A stretch of DNA of 64,000 nucleotides, from positions 10,974,001 through 11,038,000 of the forward strand of contig NC_060024.1 of assembly GCF_021134715.1 (NCBI RefSeq), written 5' to 3'. The notes beneath the pieces are model-generated. The model worked only from the letters and a program-made list of their open reading frames with translations. It did no database searches and was not told where the DNA came from. Shown piece by piece: positions 36,185-49,597 of the stretch. This stretch comes from Daphnia pulex (lineage: Eukaryota; Arthropoda; Branchiopoda; Diplostraca; Daphniidae). Made by a program: the position numbers and the translations under genes. The first letter of the stretch is position 1, and each line of letters starts with the position of its first letter.

Positions 36185-39100
36185 GTCCACCGGACAAACT
36201 AAACAAAAACAAAAAACAAAACACTTTTTGGCAGTCCGGAATCGGTGTGTCGTCACACTTGTCAATCAGTTGGAACAACTCGAAACGAACGAAGACAACA
36301 ACACCAACAACCCGAGTACACAACAACAAAAAAGAAACGATCAAAGTAAAACAAAAATAATAATTCCGGAATTTCGGCTGGTGCTGCGCGCGGCTGTCAA
36401 AAATTTTTGTAAAACGACGGCCACGAGAGGCGGAACGGAACTGAACGGTGGCCGCTCTCCGGACGAGTTACCACTTGGGTGGTGGGCTGGGACCAGAAAG
36501 GGAGGAGCTTAATATCGAATCGTAAACTCCTCCCTCCGAGGGAACCGATCAGCGATTGGCTGGAATCGGTGGGTCGTGGGCGGCGCCCAATCGGAGCCAG
36601 GGGGTTAGTCGTTGGGGTGTGTGTGTTTGTAGCTGCTACTACTCGTGTACACGTATGTGGCGCGCGAGCGAACTAACTAGGCTTGTCACGGAGGAATCAA
36701 ATCAAGACATCACAACTCATACGCATAACTCGCCTTTCTGATTAGCATTTAGCACGTTGGACAACGCGCCATTTCATTCAATCGGATAACAAAGTGTACG
36801 GTACGTGTTTTTATTCGGAGATAGTAGTCTAAAGCTGTCATGTGGGAAACAACGTCGTTCTCCGGGGAAGGTTTAGATTTTCACAACTTTTTGGGGTTTT
36901 GTTTTCTTTCTTATTTTTCTTCTAATGACCAGCCAAGTGTTGCTGGGGGTTCGCGTGTTGACTCAACGAGTTAGAGGGAAAATATGAGGCGTCGCCGTCA
37001 TCTATAATCTACTACACAACCAGAAAACAAAAGAGCTAGAGGACCGTTATACTATAGGGCACTTATAATACCCGTCTGTATATACCCAAAGCGGCGTGAG
37101 GTCGCTGGCTGAAACTTGCTCCTGATGATCCTGTAACATGAAGCTGCAAGGCCTATAATGGCCTCCAGTGTATTAACGGCGAAGAAGGGGGGCACGTGTG
37201 TGTGTGCCATCGTCTATATCATCAATACTACTCGGGTGCGATTGCGTGTGTAAGCGAAAACCCTAACCTGTAACTGGATTATTAACAAGGAAAAAGAAAA
37301 ACTCAATTCCCCATTTCAAAAGTATAACGTAGATAAAAGATGTTATAGAAGAGAGATGCTGGACCAGCGCCCGCCAGCGTTACAAATGGTTGTGATTGGT
37401 TGTGATTCACAATTGTTACGCAGCTTCCGTTCCGGCTCGGCGGATGCCAATCATCCTTTTTTTTCGAATTGTTCTAATAATAATCAAAAGAAAAAGAAAA
37501 GAGTCGTCACTAGAGATTATAATACACACATCGTATAACCTAATAAGGATTTTTGAAAGCACGTCAAATTGTCTGTTGCTTTTTTTAATGACATGTACGT
37601 CTACAGTCAAAAAGTTTCTCTTCCGTGCGCAACCGCCAAAGAACCAACGGTGGTTATACATGTGTGTGTGTATAATATCGTCAAAAACTAATAATAAGTA
37701 GATGCAAAAGGCCCTTGAGCCATTCGACTTGATCGACTGCTGATGGCTGCTGCTGCGCGCTGGCCTATGGTTTTTTTTTCTCCATACGTTTTGGGTTGAT
37801 TGGTTGGTTAGTTTTGATAGTCACGTTAGTTGATCCATCATACATTATGAATGCGTTTTTTTTCCTTTCGGATAGGTGGGGGGGAGAATAAGAGTCGTGG
37901 CGTTTCGGTTTTCCATTCCGGACGTGTTTTTTTTCTACACATAGAGAGAAAGAACTCCGACAATGAGCTCCGCCACTGGCCTCTGACCACAGGAGATCGT
38001 GCTACGTGATTGGGTGAAATTATAAACACCATCAGCACAGGCTCGACTGCGCTTATAATACGGAAAAAAAACTAAATTTTTATAAGTAACACAAAAAAAA
38101 AGTTTAAAAAAACTGGTAGCCAGCAGACATTACGTAACGATTGTAATATGTGTATAAACTAGTTACACACACACACACATTCACACCCCAGTAGTCAGTC
38201 TAAATTTTGTGGAGACGTGAGAAACTAATAGAAAGGAATAGATGGGGAAAAAAAGAAAAAGAATTTCAGACTTTCGAAAAAATAAAAAACGACTACAACG
38301 GATGCCATTTTTGGTGATTTCTCGAAACCCCCTCATCCGATACGGTCAGGTGAATCTCCCCCAAAGAGTCTTTGATTTGTTGTGTATATATATCTAGAGT
38401 AGCCCCCATTTTTTTATTTTGGAAAATGTATAATATCAACAAAAGTAAACTGACCGAAACGGGTCTAATAACCGCTTGATATTTCTCTCCTTTCCCCGCG
38501 AGAATTTAAGAAAACCAGGGGGGTTACAAGATAGCTTACATAGAGAATATAAAGACGCAACGGTTGAGAAGTTACTTTGTCGATGTCACCGGCCATGAGA
38601 TGCCCAAAAAAAAAAAAAAAACAGATCCTCCACGGTGGTGAGAACGTCTTGGACATCGACTATCCATCCATCCAGCAGCTTCAATTTCTGTCCTTTTTTA
38701 GTTTTTATTTTTATGATGATCTCGAGAGAAAGACCATCCAGGTGTGGAACAATTAAAGTCCATAAGAAGAACAAGAAGAAGCCGACTCTTTTTGCCTTGG
38801 CCAGCCATCCACTATCAATCTATAAAATCTAATACTATAAACTATACATCCAACGTATCAAAAGGTGTGCTGCTGGTGTTCGTCACCTTGTTAAATCGAG
38901 ACAAGAGGGAGAACAAGGACAAAAAAAAAACCCGCCAGCAGCCCGGCAGCAGTTAAGAAGAAGAAGAGAGTCTGAAGATAATAGTGGACATACATAGAGG
39001 GGTGGCCCTTAGTTGTTTTATTTTCCATCTAATTTCCTTCTCGTTGTTTTCCCACGCCATTCAAAAACACGTCGAGAGAATAAGATCAAAAGGCGCAGAA

Positions 39101-42100
39101 AAGAATTGTGTGTTGTCCTGCGCGCCACCTTTAAATGAAAGAAAAAAGAATTGTAACAACACACTCAGCTGACTCACCTTGTGTACATACAGGGGGTAGC
39201 TACTACTATACCATAAGGTGGGTTGGAAAGGGGGCGAAAAATCCCCCGGTGCGCATTGATATGCCGCCGCTTGTCTACCTGGTCGCTGCTGGTCGCCATT
39301 TTTCACACCGTCATCGAGCATCGCTTACCTTACAACTCCCCCACACATACACACCAAAAGAGCCGTCGTCGGTCTATAGTAACTTTAGGGGAGGAAAAAA
39401 AAGGTGGAATATAAGACGGAAAGTAGCGCGCCAAAAGCAAAATTATCACACCCGAAATGCGGGTGGGTGTTCTTCTTCTATTCTTTTTCGCACTTTGTTT
39501 TTTTAAATCCTCTCTCTCTCACTTTCAATTCTTCTATTTTTTCGTGACTAATTCACTTTTTTTTTAAAGAGGCTCAACGTGAGAACATTTCGCTCTCTTT
39601 TTGAGATTTTTGCGCGCGCTAAATTTGAAAAGAAAATAAAACCAAACTATCCTGGGAAACTGTTCGTGACACCGGGCGGAATAGATTTTTTTTGTTTTTC
39701 CCCTTTTTGATTCAATCGGTTTATTGCGCATCTCTCCCCTGATGTAATCAGCAGGTGTATAATTCTGATTTATGTTGTTGTTGTTGTTGCGACGGTGTGA
39801 TTTTTTTTTATTATAGACATTCCCGAAACAAAACATTTTCTTTTTTGGCAGGAATGCGTACAACAACTAATATCAAGCGAGCTGTATTATAAGACGCCGA
39901 GGCTTGTATAGAGTGTCTATATAATGGCTGTGTGTGTGTTGTGAGCACGTTGACGTGATGTTCACCTTCGATTATCTGATGTTTTTACAACACGAAAATC
40001 TCATCCGGCGATGGAGTGGGAGAGAGAAATGCCGCGCGCGGATTACGGGGCCACACACGCACGAAGAAAGAAAAAGAAAAGAACCCGCAGTACTTTTTTT
40101 GATTCAAAAGTTGCATATGTACAACAACAACTCCATTTAAAAATTCTATACGTGTGTGTGTGTCTGCCGACCACACACGAATCTCTTTTCCCCTCCTTGA
40201 AAAAAAAAATTATTATTTTTTGAAATTTTTTCTTCCATCTCCCCCCTTCTCTACATATAAGGAGAGTTCTATGTACTATGTAGGCTGACATAGACTGGAG
40301 CTCATGCCTATCCATTCTGCGATTGAGAGATGAGCCCCGCCCACGATACGATAGTTAGTGTGTAAGGGCTCATCATCGCCCTGCTGGCACACGTTTGAAA
40401 ATGAGACAGCTCTACAGCCAGCCTAGGTATATGAATGTACTCTATTATCTCAAAAAGAAAACTTTCTACACAAGAATAACGAACAAGTGGGGTTTTGATT
40501 TTCTCGGTGATATCACCGTCATCTGCACACCAAACCCAAAAAGTGTAGCTAGACTAGAGAGAGAAAAAAAGAAGCAGGTGATTATTATATCTTTTCGGGT
40601 CTTCACGCCTGCCCCTAATCGATAATTGGGTTCCGCGGCTCGATCGATCTAATGAACTTTGAATGTACGAGCCTTGTCTTCCCCAGCAATCTTTTTTTTG
40701 TACTTTAATCTCTCGTGGTGGGATCCGGCAACGCTCAATAACGTGATGGCTAAAATCTCAAAACATGTACACACACATCATTTTTATCTTGTTTTGTTTT
40801 TTCTGAAAAGTTTTGTGCTGATTCATGTGTGTGCGAACTGTGTGAGGGGTCATCTATTAAAATGCAATTTGGAATGGATACGACATGCAATAAGCTGCTG
40901 CTCATGTGTTGAATTTCTAATGGATTTTCGAAAATCGAATGTTCACGATTTTTATCAAGAGAGTCGGCAATCCTCTTAACACATTATCGAGAAAAAGAGA
41001 TCAAGTGTGTCGATATCTCCTTTCCTAGTAGATTCTTTTCTTTTTGATTCAATTTCGTATTTGTGACAAAGGTCGAAGGCGACGGATCAAAGATGAATAA
41101 CAACAACAGTTTCAGCTCCTTGTGTGCGTTTTCTATAGGCCTGCTGGCCACTGCTGTACGTTGTGAAAGCGCCGAGGGACTTATCGTTTTACCCATTCCG
41201 ACCGATTGGATCATATCAGGGGAGATGAAGAGGAGCATAACTCACTTGAAGAAATAAAGACACAAAAAGGAGTAATTAGCCTGTCTCTGGCGGGGGGTTT
41301 ATTAATGTTTTCGCCCCATTAACCGCCGACCGGAGAGCAGCTCAAGGGGTCCGTCTTCTCTCTCTCTCTCCATATGATTTACCTGGAACGGCGCGTATTA
41401 TACATTAATCGGTGGCAAATAACTGTTTCCCTTGAGCCGCTTGTGTAGTTGACCTTCGACCCAGCGATGACACATAAACAATTGTATTAACATGTACATG
41501 ACGTTGGCTCATTTCTATCGATTGAAATAAGCTGGGATAAAGAAATAAGAAAAAACAACTTCCAATAAGAATATTTTGCCATTTGATATTTTTGTTTTAA
41601 ATTTTTAATAACTTTTATTCACTGACAACCTTGTCCATCCAGTTGTATAATTTTCGTCTTGGGTTTTTTTTTAACAATCCTTTTTCTGTGTGTGTGTGTG
41701 TAAGTTCCCCGAACGATTTTTGGGTCTACGCCTCCGTGACGTTTGAAATGACCGGTATCATGGGATTGCTTGATTGCTTGTATAGTATATCCACCCACAC
41801 ACACTGCCATTGTCATCACGGTTATGGTGTCTATAAGAGTATAAGAGAGAAAAAGGATATATACTATAGAAGTGGGTAGGAATGAAAGCCAAAATATTTG
41901 GTCAATTTATGGAGCACATCACAGCTGATGATGATGCCTTCTATATAGATAATAGGACCGCCATAAAAGCTTCACATAAATTGAAGGTGGTGGCGCTCAC
42001 ACAATATAATACGCTGCTGCTGCTGCTACTACGGTACACCTATATAGCGCCGCCGCCACCAGAAAGAATCATCAAGTTTAATGACTTATTTATAATATTA

Positions 42101-45100
42101 CACACACACACACCCCAGCTGGGTTATATAACATTATTTTCGGGGTTTCCGGTCTAAGAGGAGGAGGAGGAGGATGTCTATATCTATATACAACACATTT
42201 GGTGGTGTGGTACTTCCCCCCACCACCTTTATTTTTACACAAACTAAAAAAAAAAAAAAACCAAACACGCACGAATATGCGGGAGCGAATAAAAAGAAAA
42301 AAAAAAGGAAAAAATTTATATTATTTTAGGCGCAGATAAGAATCGAAAGAAGCGGCAGCAACAACTTTATTATTAATGTATTTTTATCCTTTTTTTTTCT
42401 TTTTCATTTTCTTTCCGCCGTAGTTTTTATTGTTGAGGATATAATCAAGTCGCACTTTCACGTTTCACACGTCGTCCGACGAAAAACGACGCACCGACCG
42501 TTTTGTTGTTTCTGTCCCGCCGGTTTGTTGCGTTCTGTGTGTCGGCGGGGGCTGTAAAACACAGACGGGAAAAAAGAAGAAGAAGAAGAATGTTGAATCG
42601 AAGAAGACACACACACACACAAAAGAATATGAGAAGAAAACTCGTAAAACAAAATAAAAAGAATATGTGACTTTAGATATATATTTTTCTTTTACGATTC
42701 CTATTATTTTCTTATTCTTTTGGTTGTTCAGTTGTTGTAGTACGTACAGAAAAAACTGCTGTGCTGTGACCTCTGGCTGTTTGTTGATGAAGAGATTTTG
42801 ACGGACGTTGTTGCCGTTTCTATCTTTTTCTTATAACCCTCGTTCGTTCAAATTATTCCCGAACCAAGCCTCAACAATGCTGAGATACCTATAGGCCTAT
42901 ATGCCTCTCAGTCGGCACTTGTATGTATGCGCGTGTGATTTAATGATGATTTAATGGCAAAGGAAATGTGTGAGGGGGGGGGCGATAGAGATATGAAAAG
43001 AAGCGCGCAGGCTATTCACGTCCGACTGCCTAGTGTGTATGGTGATTGATCAAGACACGTCGTCTTCATTATACCATCATCAGCCAGACACACGATCGCC
43101 GCAGCAGCCGCCGCCGCCGCTCTGCCGGTGGTTGTGCGGCTCGTCGGTTCCGTAAAGAAAAAAACATCAAAATGCAAATTGATGAAGAAGAAATTGATCA
43201 AGACTATACAAAGACCCTACATACACGAGTGAGAGAAAGAGCGATGATGAGTTATGTGTGTGGAGAGAGTTTCCAGTAGCCAGTGCCATCTAGTGTTTGA
43301 TATTCATCAGCTCGGAGTTGAGAAAAAAAAAGAATTCCGCGTTTGATTCCGGCACGAAGAGAACCGATTTCAACTTCTTCATTTTTTCTTGTTGAAGGGG
43401 GGAAAGAAAAAGGGGAGAAAAATAAAAAGAAGAGAAACAAGAGAAAAACCACCGCCGCCACCGCTTGCTGCTGCTGTGCCAAAGAGAAAAAGGAAGCCGC
43501 CTTTCAATGGGCCGGGTGATTTATGCCGCACCGCTCCAGCAAAATGTAAGTTGCTCCAGTCGTAATAATCATATCAAAGGAGGGCAACAGCCAGCGCGTT
43601 ATTATTATTATTGCCACTCTGGCTGCGGTTTTTTCTTTCCTTCTTCTTCTTCTTCTTCTTTAAGGAGAAGAAAAACACAATAAAACACAGAAAATTTCTC
43701 GCTCTTTTATCTCTTATATGTCTCTCTCTTTTCAGAAAAGTAGAAGCGGCCATAACTGTTTCCCTTTTGATAAAGTCGCCCGTAACATGTCGCCGCAAGG
43801 TACAGTACGCTATAAAAAACACTTCTTTTCGTTAGAGCTAAGAAAAAAGGAGATAAAAAAAAAGAAAACCAAAAAATCGCCAGAAAACAACGAAAATAAA
43901 AATTTTATTTTTCAAAAAGATAAGAAAAGAAAAAATAAAGTTTTGGGTGTGCGGTTATAATTTTTTCGTACTAATCTTTTTTGATTCATTTCCTACACAT
44001 ACACACACACGCACGGCGACCGGGGTGGAAGAAAATTTTAACGAGAAGATGCAACACTGTATCTAACGTAAATTTGAAAGAAAGCCAGTTCATCAATCAA
44101 AAGCTAAAGTCTGGTATGATGTAATAATCCTTGGGACGCGGTTCTATCCGCTAAGATATATAATGAACGACTTTTTTTTTCTCCCCTCTTTCGCATTTCG
44201 ACACGCTAAATGGAGAGGGAGGAGTCAATGGTTAAATGGAGCTGTTTGCCATCAGCCAAACTAAACGGCCGGCCCAGGCATCTTGGATGACAAATCTCAT
44301 CATCTAGAAAATGAAGACAAAACGGACGCGATATGATGCGCTCCGATTATTTATAGACAGACCCCTTGGATATGGATACAGCAACACACACACACACACC
44401 TGGGCCTCCTCCCACACAAACCCCCCTCTAATTTCCCGGCGTCTGTGTGTGTTTAAAAAAGTAAAAAGAAAAAAAAGGTGAGAGAGAGAGTGGCCTGCTT
44501 GGTCTTGTGAGTAATGACCCCGAGACGCGGGCCATTAAGTACACATAACAGTGCGGGTTTGCTTGTTGTTTTCGTTTGCTTCTTTTTTTAAAAGTTTTTA
44601 CCATTCATTTTTTGTTTTTTTATCCCGACGTCCTCTTATATTACTCCTCCTTGTCTCTCGACGCGAGGTCTTTTTCAGAGACGGAACGAGTTATAGGGCG
44701 GACACACGATGACTGCTGGGTCCGGCTCTTTATACATAGGAGAAGAAGAAGAAGAAGAAGAACCGCAAAAGACAAGCATTACTCGCTCGGGGGTTTTTGA
44801 TGGCGCGGCAGCACACACACGAAACCGAAAACTGTTGGACTGCCAACACCACCCTTTTTATTTTCCATCCCCTTATACTCTTATATTACATATATTTCCC
44901 TCGTCAGATATCAAATGGAAAATATAGTTACAAGAGCGGACGGGCGATGTGCCTTTGAACCGCTCATTTAAACTCCTGTCGTAAATCAAAAGAAAGAGGA
45001 TAAATAACTTTTCGGGGTTTTTTCTTTTTACCTTTTTCACGTCGTCGCAAGTCGGCTGTCCCTTTTTTGTTTGTTTTGAAACTCGAAAAAGGGAATAAAT

Positions 45101-46700
45101 CATTTAGAACGACTCCAATATCTTCGACTCGACAATGTATACTACTACTACGTATCTCTCGTTAAATTCGGTTAAATTACTCCGTTTCTGTTTTATTTTT
45201 TAAAAAAGGTGCGCTGAATGAAGATAATGATTTGCTCGTGTGTGTGTACCCAAATTGGTGCGGAGGCCAAATCAAGGCGAGGTTGATTGTGAAACGAGTT
45301 AAATATGCTCGACACAACACAATAGCTCTTGGTGGTGTACATCATCTAAACACATGGTGGCGAGGCGCTTTAATTAGCCACTGCTGTGGATGTTTGGCAG
45401 CGAAACGGAACAAACGGTCTTGGGCCATTGTTATATCCACATAGAAGAGCTTAGTAGTTACATACACTCACGCGCTTTGTCTATTTATTATTAACAACGA
45501 CCGGCGAATGCCCTGGTCCTGTCCACCCCTTATTGGCCTCTTTTTCCTTCTTATTCTTCTTCTTTTATTTTATTTTTCTAGCGTTTTGTTGTCGTTAATG
45601 TTCTTTTTTGTAGTTGGGGCTCTTCCTCGGCAATGAGTTGGCGGCCACTTTTTCGTCCACCCCGAGAATAACCGGGGCCATCATCAAGACGCGTCTAATG
45701 GGATCCATTTGATTCGAAACACTCCTAATGACTATGATTAAGTGGTAATGACGTAATAACCCGATAATGGCCCTATAATTATCTCCGAAACGACTTGACG
45801 CAACCATCACTCTCCGGCTGGCTTAGTCTAGCTGCTATCTCTCTTCTTCGTGTTATGTTGTTCGTTTCTTTCTGCCCGTTCTCGCCGAGTCGAGCTCTGA
45901 TGTATGCGGTGGGTGGGGGATTGAGAAGAAGAAATTCCTCCGGGTGTCAACGTGAAGGGAAAAGTGGGTTGGCAAAAGTGTCGTCATTCACAAAGGATTG
46001 ATTGAGGAGGTGTCAATTACGTTACGGCGTGAATGCTCATGATAAAGGCGGTGCGCGCAGCCCATCTGGGAAACTTTAAAAAATAAAAATAAAAAAAAGC
46101 CGAAAAAGAAAATTGACTGTCTGTCGGTTTTTGGGTTCCCTTGGAGTTATTTATCGTGATAGGTATGATGATTGGTGGCGCAACTCTAGTAGAGGAGCAA
46201 GGACTTTCGCTGCTTCTGTGCTGCCTGCTGCCGCTGCTCCTCCTCCTGCCGCCAGACCGCGCCATCACCACCGCCGCCAACGTTCCCCCCCTTTGGCAAA
46301 GTTTGCAACGATCCATGGCTCATTTGCTTTCCTGCTCCGGAACGCCAAAAGGAGGTAGGGGGAAAGAAGTAGAAGACGACTGGTTGGCTTATTCTTGCCG
46401 GAGTGGAACGACGCGGAAACAAGCTTTGCCCAGAGACTAGTCAAAGAAGCCCATCCGTCTTGTTTTGAACCAGGAGGACGGAGCTAAGAAAAACGGCAGC
46501 TGGAGAAATCTCTCGTTCTTTTTTTTTTAAATTTTGTTTTGGCTTCAGTTTTTTATTTGTTATTATGGAAAGATAAATGCCATCTAGCGATAGGAATTGA
46601 TCTGGTTATTTTCGTCGGTCGAATTGAAAAAAGGGTTTTTGAATATACCGCCAATCGTTTCGAAAGGAAAATGGAACTGCCGTGCCTTCTACCGTTCATT
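36185..46700. other. Ladybird 5' flank and upstream noncoding landscape
   Basis: The first ~300 bp left of the start codon on the minus strand must hold the 5' UTR and core promoter; I found no consensus TATA box there. The rest is 10 kb of the same texture as intron 1: poly-T/poly-A, AAG, AC/GT, GA and TATA-like runs. Open frames of 60-160 codons are low-complexity products, including a Leu-run frame at 46141-46440 that uses TTG as its first codon. I see no gene, tRNA or transposon. Confidence 0.55.
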
Positions 46701-48090
46701 TTGAAAACATTTTTACCCCATCAACCAGAAACAATGGAATAAATACAGCATGTCATGTTAATTTTGGGATGTTATTATATGATTATATCCATCTACGTTG
46801 ATATATTTTAACAACACGTGAAATTTTTTCTTCGCAGTTAAGAAAGATTCGTTCTTTATCGAACTTTAGAAATCGGCAACACTGCTCCCAGTTTTCATAG
46901 AACTTCGTCTGCTGTTGAAAAAAAGTCAAGAAACAAAACTGATGTCACGTCGTGAGCATGGTTAATAAAGTGTGCATTTAGTAAAGGAGTCTGTTCACGC
47001 AAAGTGTCCTTTTGTTTCTCGATTCCTCAATCTGTGTTATCCCACCGGTGTCCCGTCCACCTACACGTGGTTGAAACAGTGAAACAGTCCAGAGAAAACC
47101 TTGTTGGAATAGGTTGCGAAGTACAAATACGAACACAAACTGAATACAAACTGTAGACAGTGAAGTACTCAAATGTTCAGTGGCAGCAACACAGGAGTAG
47201 ATGAATTGCCAGACAATATGTTCTACCAATCAACATGGAAATTAACATGGATAAAAATTTTCACATCATACAAAGTATGACTGTTGAAAAATATGCTAGA
47301 CAGTGAAAAGTACATCAACATTAGTGTCGAAAAGCGTTGGTTAGTCCAGGTAAATTGCAGGTTGGCTTTGCCTACATGTTCCAGGTTTGCAACAAAGTTT
47401 TTTCAAGTGCTGAGTGGGGTCGGTGGGGTGGGGTGTTATGAAACTTAAAGACCAGATAAAATGAAAAGTCAACCTTCTTGATTATCCAATAATCAAGCTG
47501 AAGTTTTCATGTGGCATAGGTGCTTTTGGCCCAATCCAATAAGCTAAGCTGTGTCTTACAAATCTAAGGAAATCCTATTTGCAAGGTAATTGTTTTGACT
47601 AACTTCTATATTTTGATAACTGTAACATTTAAGATGGTATAGAATAATTAGTTAGAACCTTTCTGAAAAACTGGGTTTTCCAGTTGTTGCTGGACGGATT
47701 GTTTTGGTGTTTGTTCCCATGTCGTTAACTTGCCGAATTAGGATACAAGAATGTTAAATGATGACATTATGATTTGGTGCTCGATTGCAGAGTGAACAGA
47801 GAGCAATCTGTCAGTGTCAATATTTGTCTGCTTTAAATCAACAGACACTAACACCACAGCCCGCCGTATTTTGTATTTTGTATTTCGTTTGTGTCCTTGA
47901 ATTTTCCTCATTCTCAAACGTAAATCAGCCCTTCCGGTATCTTGCTAACCGCAAGTAGCTGACAATCCAGCCGTTCCGTCCAGTCGTTGGTGGATCTTGG
48001 CTCTCATACGCGACTAAAATGATGTCCTCTAGATGGCGCGCGTGTCTTCGTTGGAGATGAAAATTCCGCCATTTTTTTTCTCGAGAAACT
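46701..48090. other. Transition region without a supported gene
   Basis: Low-complexity tracts stop near 46.7 kb. The following 1.4 kb has more balanced composition, with isolated acceptor-like sites (TTCTTCGCAG at about 46838) and an 83-codon minus-strand frame (46978-47229) that I do not recognise. Its partner sequence, if the palindrome extends, lies beyond the right edge of the window. Confidence 0.4.
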
Positions 48091-48094
48091 GATA

Positions 48095-49490
48095 GAAAAT
48101 GTGTCGTAAAGTTGTGCGTTACGTTATTACGGTGTACTTTACATTTTTCGTCAAAATGGTAATTCCTGCTTCAGCTTCTTAATTCCTTACTCTATCAGTT
48201 TTCCTACAGCAAGTCTATAGATTAAGTTTATTGATGACCAGAGAATAGATCCTTTTGCTTGACTCTTGTATTTTGACAAGGAAGTAATTTTTTAAGGACT
48301 ACATTGTTAGAGCAGTTTGTAAGTTTATTTCTGTTGTTTTGTTCTCGGAACTAATTTTTTTTTTTTAAATAGGTTTAACATCAGGATCAAGTCAAAACTT
48401 CTTTGATTGCTTTCTATGTGCGCATGGTTTTGTTGCAGTCAGCTGGTGAAAGGTGTAATCTTGTAAAGTTGAGCTGTTGCATGCAGTGGATGTGTGCATG
48501 GTGCTGGTCTGGTCTGGTCTGGTGTTACCTTTGGGTGAGTCATAAATTGTAATGGAAAATTTCATTGCAGACATCCTTTATGAAGTCATGCCATAATCTG
48601 CTTTTCCATCCAGAGCTGTGAGAAGGATCATGATGGTGTTACAGAAATTGAGAACACGACAAAGTCTTAGCTTCATGGCTGTCGTATCATTACCATGATT
48701 TTGTTGCAGCCAGCTGATGAGAAAAGTGTGATCGATTCAAGTTGAGCTGCAGCTGCTTCCTTCCAAATAACTGTTTATGTTTAAAGAAAGCCATATTGTT
48801 GGTCAGCTTCCACTGAGATTTTTTTTATTTATTTTCTTCCAATCAAACTAGAACAAAAATTCCCACTCAGTATTTCCAAGTTTTTATAACTTATTGGAAG
48901 TAGATGTACATAATTCTTTCCTGGTTTCTTTTCAAATTTACATTATTATTCATTTTCCCTAAAGTAAATTTTATTATCTGTACCTTTTTTCACATTTCAA
49001 AATGTTATTGGTTCATTAATGTTCTTTTGCTTTTTAGGAGTTCATGGTCAGTGATGTTTGAGCTGTTTTTGGTGTTGCTGTTTGGTGAACAGTGGTTTTG
49101 CAGTCCCTTTCCAGTTGAGAGATGCTCTGAAATGGAACTTGTGCAGACTTGTAGTTCAACATCACACTTAAATGTGTCATTTGTCTATGTTGGTGTCCAT
49201 GCAGTATATGCAGTGTTGAACAGTTGGGGTAAAATAGTCTATGCTGCCTGATGGCTGTCGCCTGTCGGTCTTATTTTATCGGTTGCATTTTGTCGATATG
49301 TCGTCTCTTGCTACCTCTGCCGGCGTTGAGGTAATGCTTGATGTTTCGTTCAGTTATTGACTTTTATTTCAAATCTCTGTTCTCATTTCAGTTGAAACGT
49401 TAGCCGCCGTTCCTTAGACTTGATTCACCGGTGAAACTAAGAAGACGTAGCTGAAATTCAAGATTGATCAATAAATTATGTAGATAAATT
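48095..49490 (+). ncRNA. Possible spliced transcript with only short open frames (left arm)
   Basis: Seen: a promoter-like GC-rich start with CCGCCATTTT near 48070; a short frame MCRKVVRYVITVY from about 48099; two related ~70-bp segments at about 48422-48490 and 48697-48765 (TTTTGTTGCAG, CAGCTG, AGTTGAGCTG); a pair of strong splice borders (GTTGAG|gtaatg at 49330/49331 and TTTCAG| at 49391, a 61-bp intron); and AATAAA at about 49470. Across that intron a 14-residue frame MSSLATSAGVELKR ends in TAG. A 115-codon frame at 48904-49251 (MYIILSWFLFKF) crosses an acceptor-like site and is not recognised. Its arm copy differs at one residue (Ser to Tyr). It could be a noncoding RNA or a small-peptide gene. 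Confidence 0.3.
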
Positions 49491-49597
49491 ACACGTGCAT
49501 AATCTGGGTTCCCTTCTTCAGTGGCCCCGTTCCCCTAACTAACCAATAACCAACGCCCGCCAGTGGTCACTCACTCGCTGCGACAACCAGGAGGGAG

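Noticed and set aside
35603-36202. 199-codon plus-strand frame opposite ladybird exon 1
   Set aside because: Shadow of the GC-rich coding exon on the other strand; Arg-rich content is the complement of the Ser/Pro/Ala codons.
46141-46440. 99-codon frame with a Leu-run like a membrane segment
   Set aside because: Begins at TTG, the Leu run comes from CTG/CTC repeats, and an overlapping opposite frame is equally open.
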